Assembly (NCBI GenBank): GCA_003228495.1
Contig: QIDY01000004.1
Location: forward strand, 1 to 5,940
Length of the DNA: 5,940 nucleotides
DNA from: Nitrospirota bacterium
Lineage (GTDB): Bacteria; Nitrospirota; Nitrospiria; Nitrospirales; UBA8639
Reading direction: 5' to 3'
This document shows, one piece after another, positions 1-5,415 of the stretch. Position numbers and translations under genes: made by a program. Position 1 is the first letter of the stretch. Each line of letters begins with the position of its first letter. The notes under the pieces are model-generated. The model saw nothing but the letters and a program-made list of their open reading frames with translations, was not told the DNA's origin and searched no databases.

Positions 1-749
1 TTCTTTAGCCTTTTGAGGGCATCGTAATCGGTTAAATCTAAATGCAGCGGGGTGACGGAAACCATATTCTTTTCCACGGCCTCATGATCGGACGGCGTTT
101 TTCGAGCCCATGAATGTCGTTCCCCAGCAATCCAAAAATACGACCCGCCCCTTGGATCAATTTTTTCTATGACCGGTTTATGATATCGACGGTGGCTCAA
201 ACTGGTGAACTGAATTCCGGCTATGTTCTCTTTGTTCGAGGCTGGAACATTCACATTAAGAATCGTCTCTTCGAGTAGGCCGGATTTCAGCATTTTCGCA
301 GCTAACTGGACCGCATAATCCCCAGCTACGGCATAGGAGGCCTTGGGACAATCATCCAGGGAAATCGCCATGGCCGGAATCCCATGGAGCATGCCTTCCA
401 ATGCTCCCGCGACCGTACCAGAATTCGTGACGTCATCTCCTAAATTCCATCCCTTATTAATCCCGGAGACCACCAACTGGGGCAGGTCTGACTCTAAGAG
501 ATGACAGATGGCTAAAGTCACACAATCCGCTGGAGTGCCATTAACGGCAAACCACCGTGCGCGCATTTGCCGAAGACGCAAGGGTTTATGCAAGGTCATG
601 GCTCGTCCCACCGCATTTTGCATTTTTTCCGGAGCCACCACCCACACTTCTCCCAAAGCTGCCAGGGCTTTTGCCAGGGCACGGACGCCCGGCGCATTAA
701 TGCCGTCATCGTTTGTTACGAGAATTCGTCTTGGTTGCACAGAAGACAT
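1..749 (-). CDS. surE: 5'/3'-nucleotidase SurE, 3' end cut by window edge
   Basis: SurE is a metal-dependent cytosolic phosphatase that removes phosphate from nucleoside 5'- and 3'-monophosphates. I translated the minus strand from an ATG at 749-747. The protein opens with RRILVTNDDGINAPG (residues 7-21), the family signature, in which D14 and D15 are the expected metal ligands. The second signature, SGINKGWNLGDDVTNSGTV, covers about residues 95-113, with N98 as a ligand. The ordinary C-terminal block TPLHLDLTDY is present just before the edge, so of the 249 codons visible only a few plus the stop are missing. Position 45, where the family normally has a metal-binding Ser, is Asn (APEKMQNAVG). 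No clear Shine-Dalgarno sequence precedes the ATG, which matters little because the signature begins only a few residues in. The gene follows the oxidoreductase terminator at 781-811, so it is probably transcribed separately or by read-through. Confidence 0.93.
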   Translation of the reverse strand, partial: MSSVQPRRILVTNDDGINAPGVRALAKALAALGEVWVVAPEKMQNAVGRAMTLHKPLRLRQMRARWFAVNGTPADCVTLAICHLLESDLPQLVVSGINKGWNLGDDVTNSGTVAGALEGMLHGIPAMAISLDDCPKASYAVAGDYAVQLAAKMLKSGLLEETILNVNVPASNKENIAGIQFTSLSHRRYHKPVIEKIDPRGGSYFWIAGERHSWARKTPSDHEAVEKNMVSVTPLHLDLTDYDALKRLK

Positions 750-775
750 GTCATGTTGGGAATTCGAAAATGATA

Positions 776-811
776 CAGAAAAGCCCGCCCCAATTTCTTT
801 GGGACGGGCTT
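776..811 (-). terminator. Intrinsic terminator after the oxidoreductase operon
   Basis: Positions 781-791 and 801-811 form an 11-pair stem around a 9-base loop. Read on the minus strand, the arms are AAGCCCGTCCC and GGGGCGGGCTT, pairing fully with one G-U wobble, and they are followed by TTTTCTGT. Read on the plus strand the wobble becomes a C-A mismatch, so the structure suits minus-strand transcription. It lies 31 bases past the alpha-subunit stop codon and 32 bases before the surE start, the expected place for the operon's end. Confidence 0.85.
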
Positions 812-819
812 GTCAATTT

Positions 820-842
820 ACTCAATTGGCGGACAATTGAGT
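820..842 (-). repeat. Perfect inverted repeat at the alpha-subunit stop codon
   Basis: CTCAATTG at 821-828 and CAATTGAG at 834-841 pair perfectly around a 5-base loop, and the outer A820-T842 pair extends the stem to 9. Base 842 is the last base of the TAA stop. The following minus-strand bases are TAAATTG, not a T run, so this AT-rich hairpin is not an intrinsic terminator by itself. It could protect the 3' end of the transcript or assist the stronger terminator just downstream; both are inferences. Confidence 0.5.
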
Positions 843-1411
843 TATATACTTTTCATAAATTCTGCCACAGCCGCCGGATCTGCCGCTCCCATAATTGCTG
901 AAGGAGGAACAGTATTGGACTTTTTACCAGTCAGACCACATTCCACTTCATCCGTAATCATTTCAACTGGCATGGACATTCCCCCGTAGACATGTGGACC
1001 AGCCACAATTTTTGCCTTGGAGAACCCATAAATTGCCGTAGCCACATCTTTGGCCAACCATCCGACATAATTAAACTCGGGAATGACAATAAGCTTGGCT
1101 TTAGCACAAAGCTTCCTCAGTTCGTTTGTTGGGAAAGGTCGCAAGGAACGAATCTTGATCAATCCCGCCTTAATGCCTCTTTCCTTACATTGGCGGACTG
1201 CTTCGCGGGATTGGGCCGCTGCACTTCCCGAAGCAATAAGGAGAACATCTGCTCCGTCCACATCCTGAGCTTCTAACAGTCCATCCATATATTTCTCAAT
1301 ATATTTCCTTGACCGTTCAACGCCAGCCCATACTTCCTGCTGCCACACCGCGTGAATGTTGTAGGCCATAAAATTAGATTTTTGAACTGGAGCATCACGA
1401 GACAATCGAGC
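842..1411 (-). CDS. Alpha subunit, C-terminal fragment (domain II)
   Basis: This is the continuation of the alpha subunit in the second frame, about 189 residues from the GCT at 1411-1409 to TAA. It contains the transketolase-C-like domain II: DVLLIASGSAAAQSREAV, then GIKAGLIKIRSLRPFP, then the strand-like LIVIPEFN. The C-terminal tail after GPHVYGGMSMP is also family-like. The only possible independent start is a TTG at 1405-1403 with no Shine-Dalgarno sequence, and family-like residues (ARL) continue upstream of it. I therefore read it as a severed half rather than a separate gene. Confidence 0.65.
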   Translation of the reverse strand, partial: ARLSRDAPVQKSNFMAYNIHAVWQQEVWAGVERSRKYIEKYMDGLLEAQDVDGADVLLIASGSAAAQSREAVRQCKERGIKAGLIKIRSLRPFPTNELRKLCAKAKLIVIPEFNYVGWLAKDVATAIYGFSKAKIVAGPHVYGGMSMPVEMITDEVECGLTGKKSNTVPPSAIMGAADPAAVAEFMKSI

Positions 1412-2187
1412 TGAGCATCTAAAACTGGCACAGACCCCCGGTAAGGATCCCGGCCTGGTAACTTGAATCCCTTATCCGGCATTGAACAATACCCTCTGGC
1501 ATGAGTCACAAAAAAACCATCACAGCAGACACCGACCGGAAGCGTCACATCATTTTTTTCACTGATAACAAACGCCTTCATGATGAAATCAAACAAATCC
1601 TGCTGATTTTCAGCATGAAATACGATCATTCCGCTTTGCAAAAGATAGGCAATTTCAACATTATCCGGTTGTATAGCCAGCGGAGCATTGACGACTCGGC
1701 ATGTAAACATGCAAACGGCAGGAAGACGGTGACCAGACCATGAGACGATGGGCTCAAGGCCTCGCAATGTTCCCGGACCAGCTGTTGCCGTAAAACAACG
1801 GACACCTGCACGGGAAGCTCCGGCAATGGCCGACATGACGCCATATTCTTCTTCGCCTCGATAGAATTCCTTCACATACCCTTCCCCATACAAGACCCCA
1901 ATTAATTGCAGTGTTTCACTTTGCGGGGTAATGGGATAGGCCACGGATAAATCGACATTTGATCGTCTCACCGCTTCTTTGGCACATTCACTTCCCGTAA
2001 TAAATTCCCGTTCACGAGGAGCCTCAAAAAACATATAGTCCGGGGAAACTTCCACCTGTCGTTTGGCATCCCCATGTGGGTCTTTTCTTCCACCATTGGT
2101 AGAAGTGGTAGAAGGTGCCGCAGGAGCACTGGTAATTGGATCACCTTGGGGATTGGTTTTGACTTCTGCTTCTAAACCTTCACTCAT
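1273..2187 (-). CDS. Alpha subunit, N-terminal fragment (domain I)
   Basis: This reading frame starts at an ATG (2187-2185) preceded by a G-rich ribosome site, GGGGGA at 2201-2196, 8 bases upstream. Residues 1-45 are a Pro/Ser/Thr/Gly-rich tail with no recognisable fold. The alpha-subunit domain I follows, with YPITPQSE at 84-91, GEEEYGVMSA at 111-120 and TATAGPGTL near 133-141. The stretch at about 164-230, including NAPLAIQPDN and LPVGVCCDGFFVTHARGY, also matches this family as I remember it. The last 46 residues (after residue 258) resemble nothing in the family and are the out-of-frame tail past the frameshift, so the predicted 304-residue product is not a natural end. If made, it would lack domain II. 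Confidence 0.7.
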   Translation of the reverse strand: MSEGLEAEVKTNPQGDPITSAPAAPSTTSTNGGRKDPHGDAKRQVEVSPDYMFFEAPREREFITGSECAKEAVRRSNVDLSVAYPITPQSETLQLIGVLYGEGYVKEFYRGEEEYGVMSAIAGASRAGVRCFTATAGPGTLRGLEPIVSWSGHRLPAVCMFTCRVVNAPLAIQPDNVEIAYLLQSGMIVFHAENQQDLFDFIMKAFVISEKNDVTLPVGVCCDGFFVTHARGYCSMPDKGFKLPGRDPYRGSVPVLDAQLDCLVMLQFKNLILWPTTFTRCGSRKYGLALNGQGNILRNIWMDC

Positions 2188-2229
2188 GGCTTCATTCCCC
2201 CATTGCTAAAGTAAAATGCCAACATACAC

Positions 2230-2991
2230 TTATGCTTCTTTTTGCATGTGTTCAGCTTTATGCCCAAACGCAGCCGCATTCCCATCACCTGGCGTTTCAA
2301 TCGTGAAATCTAACGGATTGGTGTTTGTTTTGCCATCATGAACTCTGGATTGCAGTCCGGTAAAACGCACATTCGATCCGTTTTCTGGCAATTTAATACC
2401 CATCTCTTCGCGAACCCGCTTAAAGATGGCTGCTACTCGTCTAATTTTTGTCGCATCAGAATCTCGAACCGTGAACATGGCATCTTCATGACCTTGTTCC
2501 GCACAAATAGCCGAAGTCCAGCAATTGGTTCCGGCCCGAATCATTTTGAGAGTTAGATTGGCATAATGGCAATGCACCCCAATAAAAATACAGACTTCAA
2601 TCTTATTCCCCCATATCGTAAGATTGGGATGATTCGGGTTGATGACTTCTTCAGGCTCAACTTTTGGATACTTTGGTCTGTAGTCTGGCATTGGAATGAT
2701 CAATACGTCAGGAATTTGGGCAGCCAATTCCAAGACCGCTTTCGCCTTATCCGCCGCATGGTCATTCCAGGCCCATAACACCATTGGTCCGGGAAAAATG
2801 GTCGCATTTTTTCTTGTGAACATCGTATGCGCCATGGCTTCCATTGCCCGCTCTTCCTCAACAACATGCCCAAATTTCAGACCATACCCTTCGTCCGGCG
2901 TCAGGACGCCAAGTTCCGCAGCCGATGGTGGATGGAAACCTTGTGGCCCTGGAGCCACGATTGCTTCTTCTAGTTCTTTCGTTAATTCCAC
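2230..2991 (-). CDS. porE: 2-oxoacid:ferredoxin oxidoreductase epsilon subunit
   Basis: This 253-residue protein is the extra subunit that marks the five-subunit oxidoreductases of Hydrogenobacter and Nitrospira. Databases tend to name it a carbon monoxide dehydrogenase beta-subunit family protein; I rely on recall for this. Its biochemical role is unclear. The sequence shows no signal peptide or membrane segment. A conserved-looking core, NKIEVCIFIGVHCHYANLTL at 129-148, holds C134, H140, C141 and H142, with C157 and C163 following in TNCWTSAICAEQGHEDA. These could bind a metal, but the spacing matches no ferredoxin motif. The start is a GTG at 2991-2989, chosen because GGAG at 3001-2998 sits 6 bases upstream and an in-frame stop lies just beyond at 3012-3010. 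The N-terminal 35 residues are acidic and Pro-rich. The gene lies between delta (52-base gap) and alpha (42-base gap), so it is clearly part of the operon. Confidence 0.82.
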   Translation of the reverse strand: MELTKELEEAIVAPGPQGFHPPSAAELGVLTPDEGYGLKFGHVVEEERAMEAMAHTMFTRKNATIFPGPMVLWAWNDHAADKAKAVLELAAQIPDVLIIPMPDYRPKYPKVEPEEVINPNHPNLTIWGNKIEVCIFIGVHCHYANLTLKMIRAGTNCWTSAICAEQGHEDAMFTVRDSDATKIRRVAAIFKRVREEMGIKLPENGSNVRFTGLQSRVHDGKTNTNPLDFTIETPGDGNAAAFGHKAEHMQKEA

Positions 2992-2997
2992 GTGAGA

Positions 2998-3001
2998 CTC
3001 C
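2998..3001 (-). promoter_or_regulatory. Ribosome binding site fixing the epsilon GTG start
   Basis: GGAG on the minus strand lies 6 bases before the GTG codon. No ATG occurs in frame between the upstream stop (3012-3010) and this codon, so the site decides the non-ATG start. Confidence 0.6.
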
Positions 3002-3043
3002 GATTCAAATTAAATACGAAATCAGCTAAGGAAGTGATCGAGT

Positions 3044-3367
3044 TTAGGACTTCCACGGACTTGCTAAAACGGCTTGAGTAGTTTTTCCATGGTATGAAAT
3101 ATTTTCGGTGAGTGCCTGATCCCCGATTTGATCAATCATTTCCATCTTAATGGCTTTATGTTTTGCCATGTTATCGCACACCCACACACATTGGGCACAA
3201 CCTTTACAACGATCCACGGCGACATAGGCTGAACCATACTTAAAACCCTTATCTTTTCCTAACTCTGTATCATATTGAATCGTATTGGCTTCCGGACAAT
3301 ACTGTGTACACAACTTACAGCTAGTTGCGGCACATATTTCCTGATCTATATTCGCAACTAAGTACAT
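3044..3367 (-). CDS. porD: 2-oxoacid:ferredoxin oxidoreductase delta subunit, 2[4Fe-4S]
   Basis: A 107-residue ferredoxin-like subunit that carries electrons between the beta-subunit cluster and soluble ferredoxin. Two cysteine groups are visible. The first is C12, C17, C20 and C24 followed by Pro (CAATSCKLCTQYCP); its first gap is four residues instead of the usual two. The second is C54, C57, C60 and C64 (CKGCAQCVWVC) followed by Asp instead of the usual Pro. Eight cysteines agree with two [4Fe-4S] clusters. The linker of about 29 residues between the groups is longer than in minimal bacterial ferredoxins, and a C-terminal tail of about 40 residues follows, both plausible in the delta family. 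The ATG at 3367-3365 is preceded by AAGGGGA (3380-3374) at 6 bases. It begins 27 bases after the gamma stop, consistent with co-transcription. Without its neighbours it could be called a generic 4Fe-4S protein. Confidence 0.88.
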   Translation of the reverse strand: MYLVANIDQEICAATSCKLCTQYCPEANTIQYDTELGKDKGFKYGSAYVAVDRCKGCAQCVWVCDNMAKHKAIKMEMIDQIGDQALTENISYHGKTTQAVLASPWKS

Positions 3368-3394
3368 TGACAGTCCCCTTTCACAATATGAACA

Positions 3395-4099
3395 CTACGC
3401 AGTTGCCCCTGCAGCGGTTGAATCTTTCGCCTTCGCCCAACCATGTTCAACACAATAATCCCACGCAGCCTTGACCACTGCTAAGTTTTTTTCAATCAGC
3501 TCTGCTTTTTTCTTGAACTTTCTTTCCACGACGCTATCGAGTGCAGCAGTCCCACCTGACACCACAAAACCTTTTCCTAGGAATCGATCTTTCACCGCCG
3601 TGCCCATGGCCTCTAAATCTGAAAGACCCGTGATAGCCCCAACTGCCCCAACCATGGCCATATTCGTGGCCAGATCTATTCCCGCCACCTCTAGCGACAT
3701 TTTTGTCGCCGGGAGGTAATAAATTCTCGCATTTAAGTCCTTTAATTCCGCCGTTTGATCCGGCTCAAGTGTCATTGGTGTATTGCTATTGATAAGAACG
3801 ACTCCATCTTGTTTTAACCCAAAATAAAAAGGATTCGTGTAACTCTTTCCATGGGTGATGCACTGCGGATGAAAAATCATGAGGATATGGGGGAAGGTAA
3901 TCTCCCCAATTTCATAAATTGGCTCATTCGAGACACGCACATAACTTTCTACGGGAGCCATTCTCTTTTCAGATCCATAGAAGGGAACGATGGTGCTTTC
4001 CCCACCTGCATTAATAACCGCTGTGCTAAAAATATGTGAGGCAGTCACGACACCCTGACCCCCAAGACCCGCCATGCGTATGTTAAAACGAATAGCCAT
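3395..4099 (-). CDS. porG: 2-oxoacid:ferredoxin oxidoreductase gamma subunit
   Basis: The gamma subunit packs against the alpha/beta core and is required in 2-oxoacid oxidoreductases; its domain is the pyruvate ferredoxin/flavodoxin oxidoreductase gamma fold. The glycine loop GLGGQGVVTAS lies near residues 11-21 from the start chosen here. YGSEKRMAPVESYVRVS, at about 41-57, matches the family's GxExRxAPV signature. The C-terminal stretch of about 60 residues is Lys/Ala-rich and probably helical. The product is 234 residues, close to other gamma proteins of separate-subunit enzymes. The reading frame is open to a TTG at 4105, but GGAGG at 4110-4106 abuts that codon and stands 6 bases from the ATG at 4099-4097, so the ATG is the start. 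It follows beta by 61 bases and precedes delta by 27. Confidence 0.92.
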   Translation of the reverse strand: MAIRFNIRMAGLGGQGVVTASHIFSTAVINAGGESTIVPFYGSEKRMAPVESYVRVSNEPIYEIGEITFPHILMIFHPQCITHGKSYTNPFYFGLKQDGVVLINSNTPMTLEPDQTAELKDLNARIYYLPATKMSLEVAGIDLATNMAMVGAVGAITGLSDLEAMGTAVKDRFLGKGFVVSGGTAALDSVVERKFKKKAELIEKNLAVVKAAWDYCVEHGWAKAKDSTAAGATA

Positions 4100-4105
4100 A
4101 CTCAA

Positions 4106-4110
4106 CCTCC
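4106..4110 (-). promoter_or_regulatory. Ribosome binding site fixing the gamma ATG start
   Basis: GGAGG on the minus strand ends 6 bases before the ATG at 4099-4097. An in-frame TTG at 4105-4103 directly touches the motif and is too close to be used, so the site shortens the longest reading frame by two residues. Confidence 0.75.
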
Positions 4111-4160
4111 ATCATCATCTCTAAAGTTCCAAGACAACCCACGCCAGTTAGGCCAAAAAA

Positions 4161-5051
4161 TTACCCTTTTGTTAACGCCGCTGCAGGTTTCGGAAGATAT
4201 TCTTTATACCCATAGAGTGTAGCCAAGTGTTCCTTCGCTTCGTCTGTAAGATACTCAGTGAATTTATAACGATCATTTTCAACATCCTTACAATCTTGCA
4301 ATACTTGATCTGTCGGGATCGCATATTCGATGTTACAGGAGGTATAGGCCTGGATATAGGTTGGCCCCACTTCTCTTGCAATCAATACCGCTTTCTTGAT
4401 GACACTTTCTACTCTCCGAGGATTATTGGGAACCACCGTCGCCACATATGCACATCCCGCCACCTTGGCCATTCCTAACATATCCATTTTTTCAAACTTT
4501 TTCCCAAGTGGGGCCATCTTGAGTACTTGCCCTTTATTCGTCATTCCACTCTCTTGACCACCTGTATTTCCGTACACTTCGTTGTCTAACATGATGGTCG
4601 TAAACTTTTCTTTTCGAAACCAGGAATGCAAGGTTTGAGCAAAGCCAATGTCTGCCATTCCCCCATCTCCGGCCATTACCACGACATCTTTGGGACGATC
4701 GCCAAACCGTAACCGAAGTCCACGAGATAACCCACTCGCTACCCCATTTTGATCCCCATAGTTCCCATAGACAAAGGGAATGGCCGCTTGGGAAATTGCC
4801 AACCGGCCGCAACCTGCCGTTCCCACAGTAATGGTGTCTTCCGGATTGGGAAAGGCAATTATCGCTAAGCGAATAAACAGCGTCATCGCGCATCCCGCAC
4901 ACATGGGATGTTCTTCCAAAATTTCTTTAAATGTGCCAACTTGGGACACCGTCGTCTTTTTGCCAAATGGACCAGCCTCCACCATATCGCGATATTCTTT
5001 GGGCATAAATTTTCCAAAGCCCGGGGTAAATTTCACGTAATCGAGACTCAT
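4161..5051 (-). CDS. porB: 2-oxoacid:ferredoxin oxidoreductase beta subunit (TPP-binding)
   Basis: The beta subunit holds thiamine diphosphate and one [4Fe-4S] cluster and is the catalytic heart of the enzyme, interconverting a 2-oxoacid and CoA with an acyl-CoA, CO2 and reduced ferredoxin. The 296-residue length is normal for the family. Cluster ligands are likely C51 and C54 (CAGC), C81 (GTAGCGRL) and C239 (YTSCNIEYA). The diphosphate/Mg2+ motif begins at GDGG (128-131) and ends in LDNEVYGNTGGQ (155-166). NTGGQ resembles pyruvate enzymes, whereas 2-oxoglutarate enzymes often have MTGGQ; this hint does not prove substrate. The residue after CAGC is Ala where Gly is common. The ATG at 5051-5049 has a strong ribosome site. 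As the first gene of the operon it follows a non-coding stretch of about 364 bases where the promoter should lie. In a Nitrospira-like host the enzyme would run reductively in carbon fixation and could also run oxidatively. Confidence 0.95.
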   Translation of the reverse strand: MSLDYVKFTPGFGKFMPKEYRDMVEAGPFGKKTTVSQVGTFKEILEEHPMCAGCAMTLFIRLAIIAFPNPEDTITVGTAGCGRLAISQAAIPFVYGNYGDQNGVASGLSRGLRLRFGDRPKDVVVMAGDGGMADIGFAQTLHSWFRKEKFTTIMLDNEVYGNTGGQESGMTNKGQVLKMAPLGKKFEKMDMLGMAKVAGCAYVATVVPNNPRRVESVIKKAVLIAREVGPTYIQAYTSCNIEYAIPTDQVLQDCKDVENDRYKFTEYLTDEAKEHLATLYGYKEYLPKPAAALTKG

Positions 5052-5060
5052 AATCTGTCT

Positions 5061-5076
5061 CCTCCTTCTCCTCCTT
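5061..5076 (-). promoter_or_regulatory. Tandem Shine-Dalgarno sequences before beta
   Basis: AAGGAGG occurs twice on the minus strand, at 5076-5070 and 5067-5061, nine bases apart. The nearer copy leaves 9 bases to the ATG. A doubled near-perfect anti-16S complement suggests strong translation of the first subunit. Confidence 0.7.
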
Positions 5077-5209
5077 GGTTAAATATCATGGTTCGAAAAG
5101 CAGTCGTTCTTTAGTCAGAAAACCTTATCTTTAACTTGGTTGTAATTATTGAAGAATCCCTTCTTTTGAATACGCTAACAGAGAAATTAGACTGTATCAA
5201 TTTTTCCAG

Positions 5210-5238
5210 GTAATAATCTAGGTGATGTTGATCGACAA
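5210..5238 (-). promoter_or_regulatory. Candidate sigma-70-like promoter for the oxidoreductase operon
   Basis: On the minus strand TTGTCG (5238-5233) and TATTAC (5215-5210) are 17 bases apart, each matching the consensus at four of six positions. It lies just after the terminator-like hairpins and would give a leader of roughly 150 bases. The match is weak, and other pairs are possible in this AT-rich stretch, such as a TTGATA near 5199-5194 that lacks a convincing -10. Confidence 0.22.
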
Positions 5239-5246
5239 TTCAACCC

Positions 5247-5290
5247 AAAAGAAGGCCCACTGCACCAAAAAGAAGACCCATGGGGCCTTC
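5247..5290 (-). terminator. Terminator-like hairpin with an alternative longer pairing
   Basis: On the minus strand GAAGGCCC (5290-5283) pairs with GGGTCTTC (5279-5272) through eight pairs, one G-U, around the 3-base loop CAT, and is followed by five T at 5271-5267. The same 5' arm can instead pair perfectly with GGGCCTTC at 5258-5251, which is followed by four T at 5250-5247. It lies about 125 bases past the peptidase stop. It could be the main terminator for the upstream transcript, or an attenuator if a promoter exists further upstream. Confidence 0.65.
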
Positions 5291-5375
5291 TATGGATTTA
5301 GGTCTTTTGTCCCAGAGGACTTGGATGTCTAAAAATCGGAAAGAATCAAATCAGAAGAAGAAGAAGACCAGATAA

Positions 5376-5411
5376 GGAAAATACCTGCCCACTCTTGCTT
5401 CACAAGGCAGG
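5376..5411 (-). terminator. Weak terminator directly after the peptidase gene
   Basis: On the minus strand CCTGCC (5411-5406) pairs with GGCAGG (5389-5384). Within the 16-base interval TTG and CAA can pair further. TATTTTCC follows. It starts 4 bases past the peptidase stop codon. The long interior and broken T run make it weaker than the hairpin at 5267-5290. Confidence 0.45.
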
Positions 5412-5415
5412 GCAC

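Larger units (their letters stand above)
842..2187 (-). pseudogene. porA: 2-oxoacid:ferredoxin oxidoreductase alpha subunit, frameshifted
   Basis: The whole alpha-subunit gene is here but in two frames. The alpha subunit supplies the pyrimidine-binding domain facing thiamine diphosphate and the transketolase-C-like domain II. The first frame (from 2187) carries the N-terminal half. The protein then continues in another frame down to a TAA at 844-842. Frame 1 is family-like as far as VPVLDA (codon ending 1414), and frame 2 resumes with ARLSRDAPVQKSNF from the GCT at 1411-1409. The join is therefore one base short within 1411-1414. Restored, the protein would be about 448 residues, slightly long for the family because of an N-terminal extension of about 45 residues. 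The sequence at the join (GATGCTCAGCTCGAT) has no slippery heptamer, which argues against programmed slippage. This is the last gene of the cluster, 42 bases after epsilon. Sequencing error, true decay and rare recoding remain possible, in that order. The por versus for/kor name is uncertain. Confidence 0.85.
5052..5415. other. Non-coding stretch between peptidase and oxidoreductase genes
   Basis: I find no credible gene here on either strand. The side next to the peptidase stop holds a hairpin (5384-5411), an A/G-rich run with repeated GAA at about 5354-5366, and small GTCC/GGAC pairings near 5313-5325. The middle holds the terminator-like hairpin pair at 5247-5290. The last 190 bases or so before beta are AT-rich and should contain the operon promoter and leader. 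No operator-like palindrome stands out there. Confidence 0.6.

Noticed and set aside
508..840. Plus-strand open frame of about 110 codons opposite surE
   Set aside because: It lies antisense to well-conserved SurE sequence and runs through the terminator; its translation shows no recognisable domain.
1403..1420. Programmed ribosomal frameshift in the alpha gene
   Set aside because: The local sequence has no X-XXY-YYZ heptamer, no tandem slippery codons and no obvious internal Shine-Dalgarno or downstream hairpin; a missing base explains the data more simply.
1501..1743. Plus-strand open frame opposite the alpha subunit
   Set aside because: The opposite strand encodes conserved alpha domain I over the same bases, and no ribosome site or family resemblance supports this frame.
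4534..4902. Minus-strand open frame of about 122 codons inside the beta gene
   Set aside because: It overlaps the TPP-binding core of beta in another frame; the translation is Trp/Arg/Cys-rich and matches no family, typical of a shadow frame.
5354..5367. Run of repeated GAA triplets
   Set aside because: A short A/G-rich tract of about four units in non-coding DNA, too short and unsupported to call a functional repeat or a phase-variable tract.
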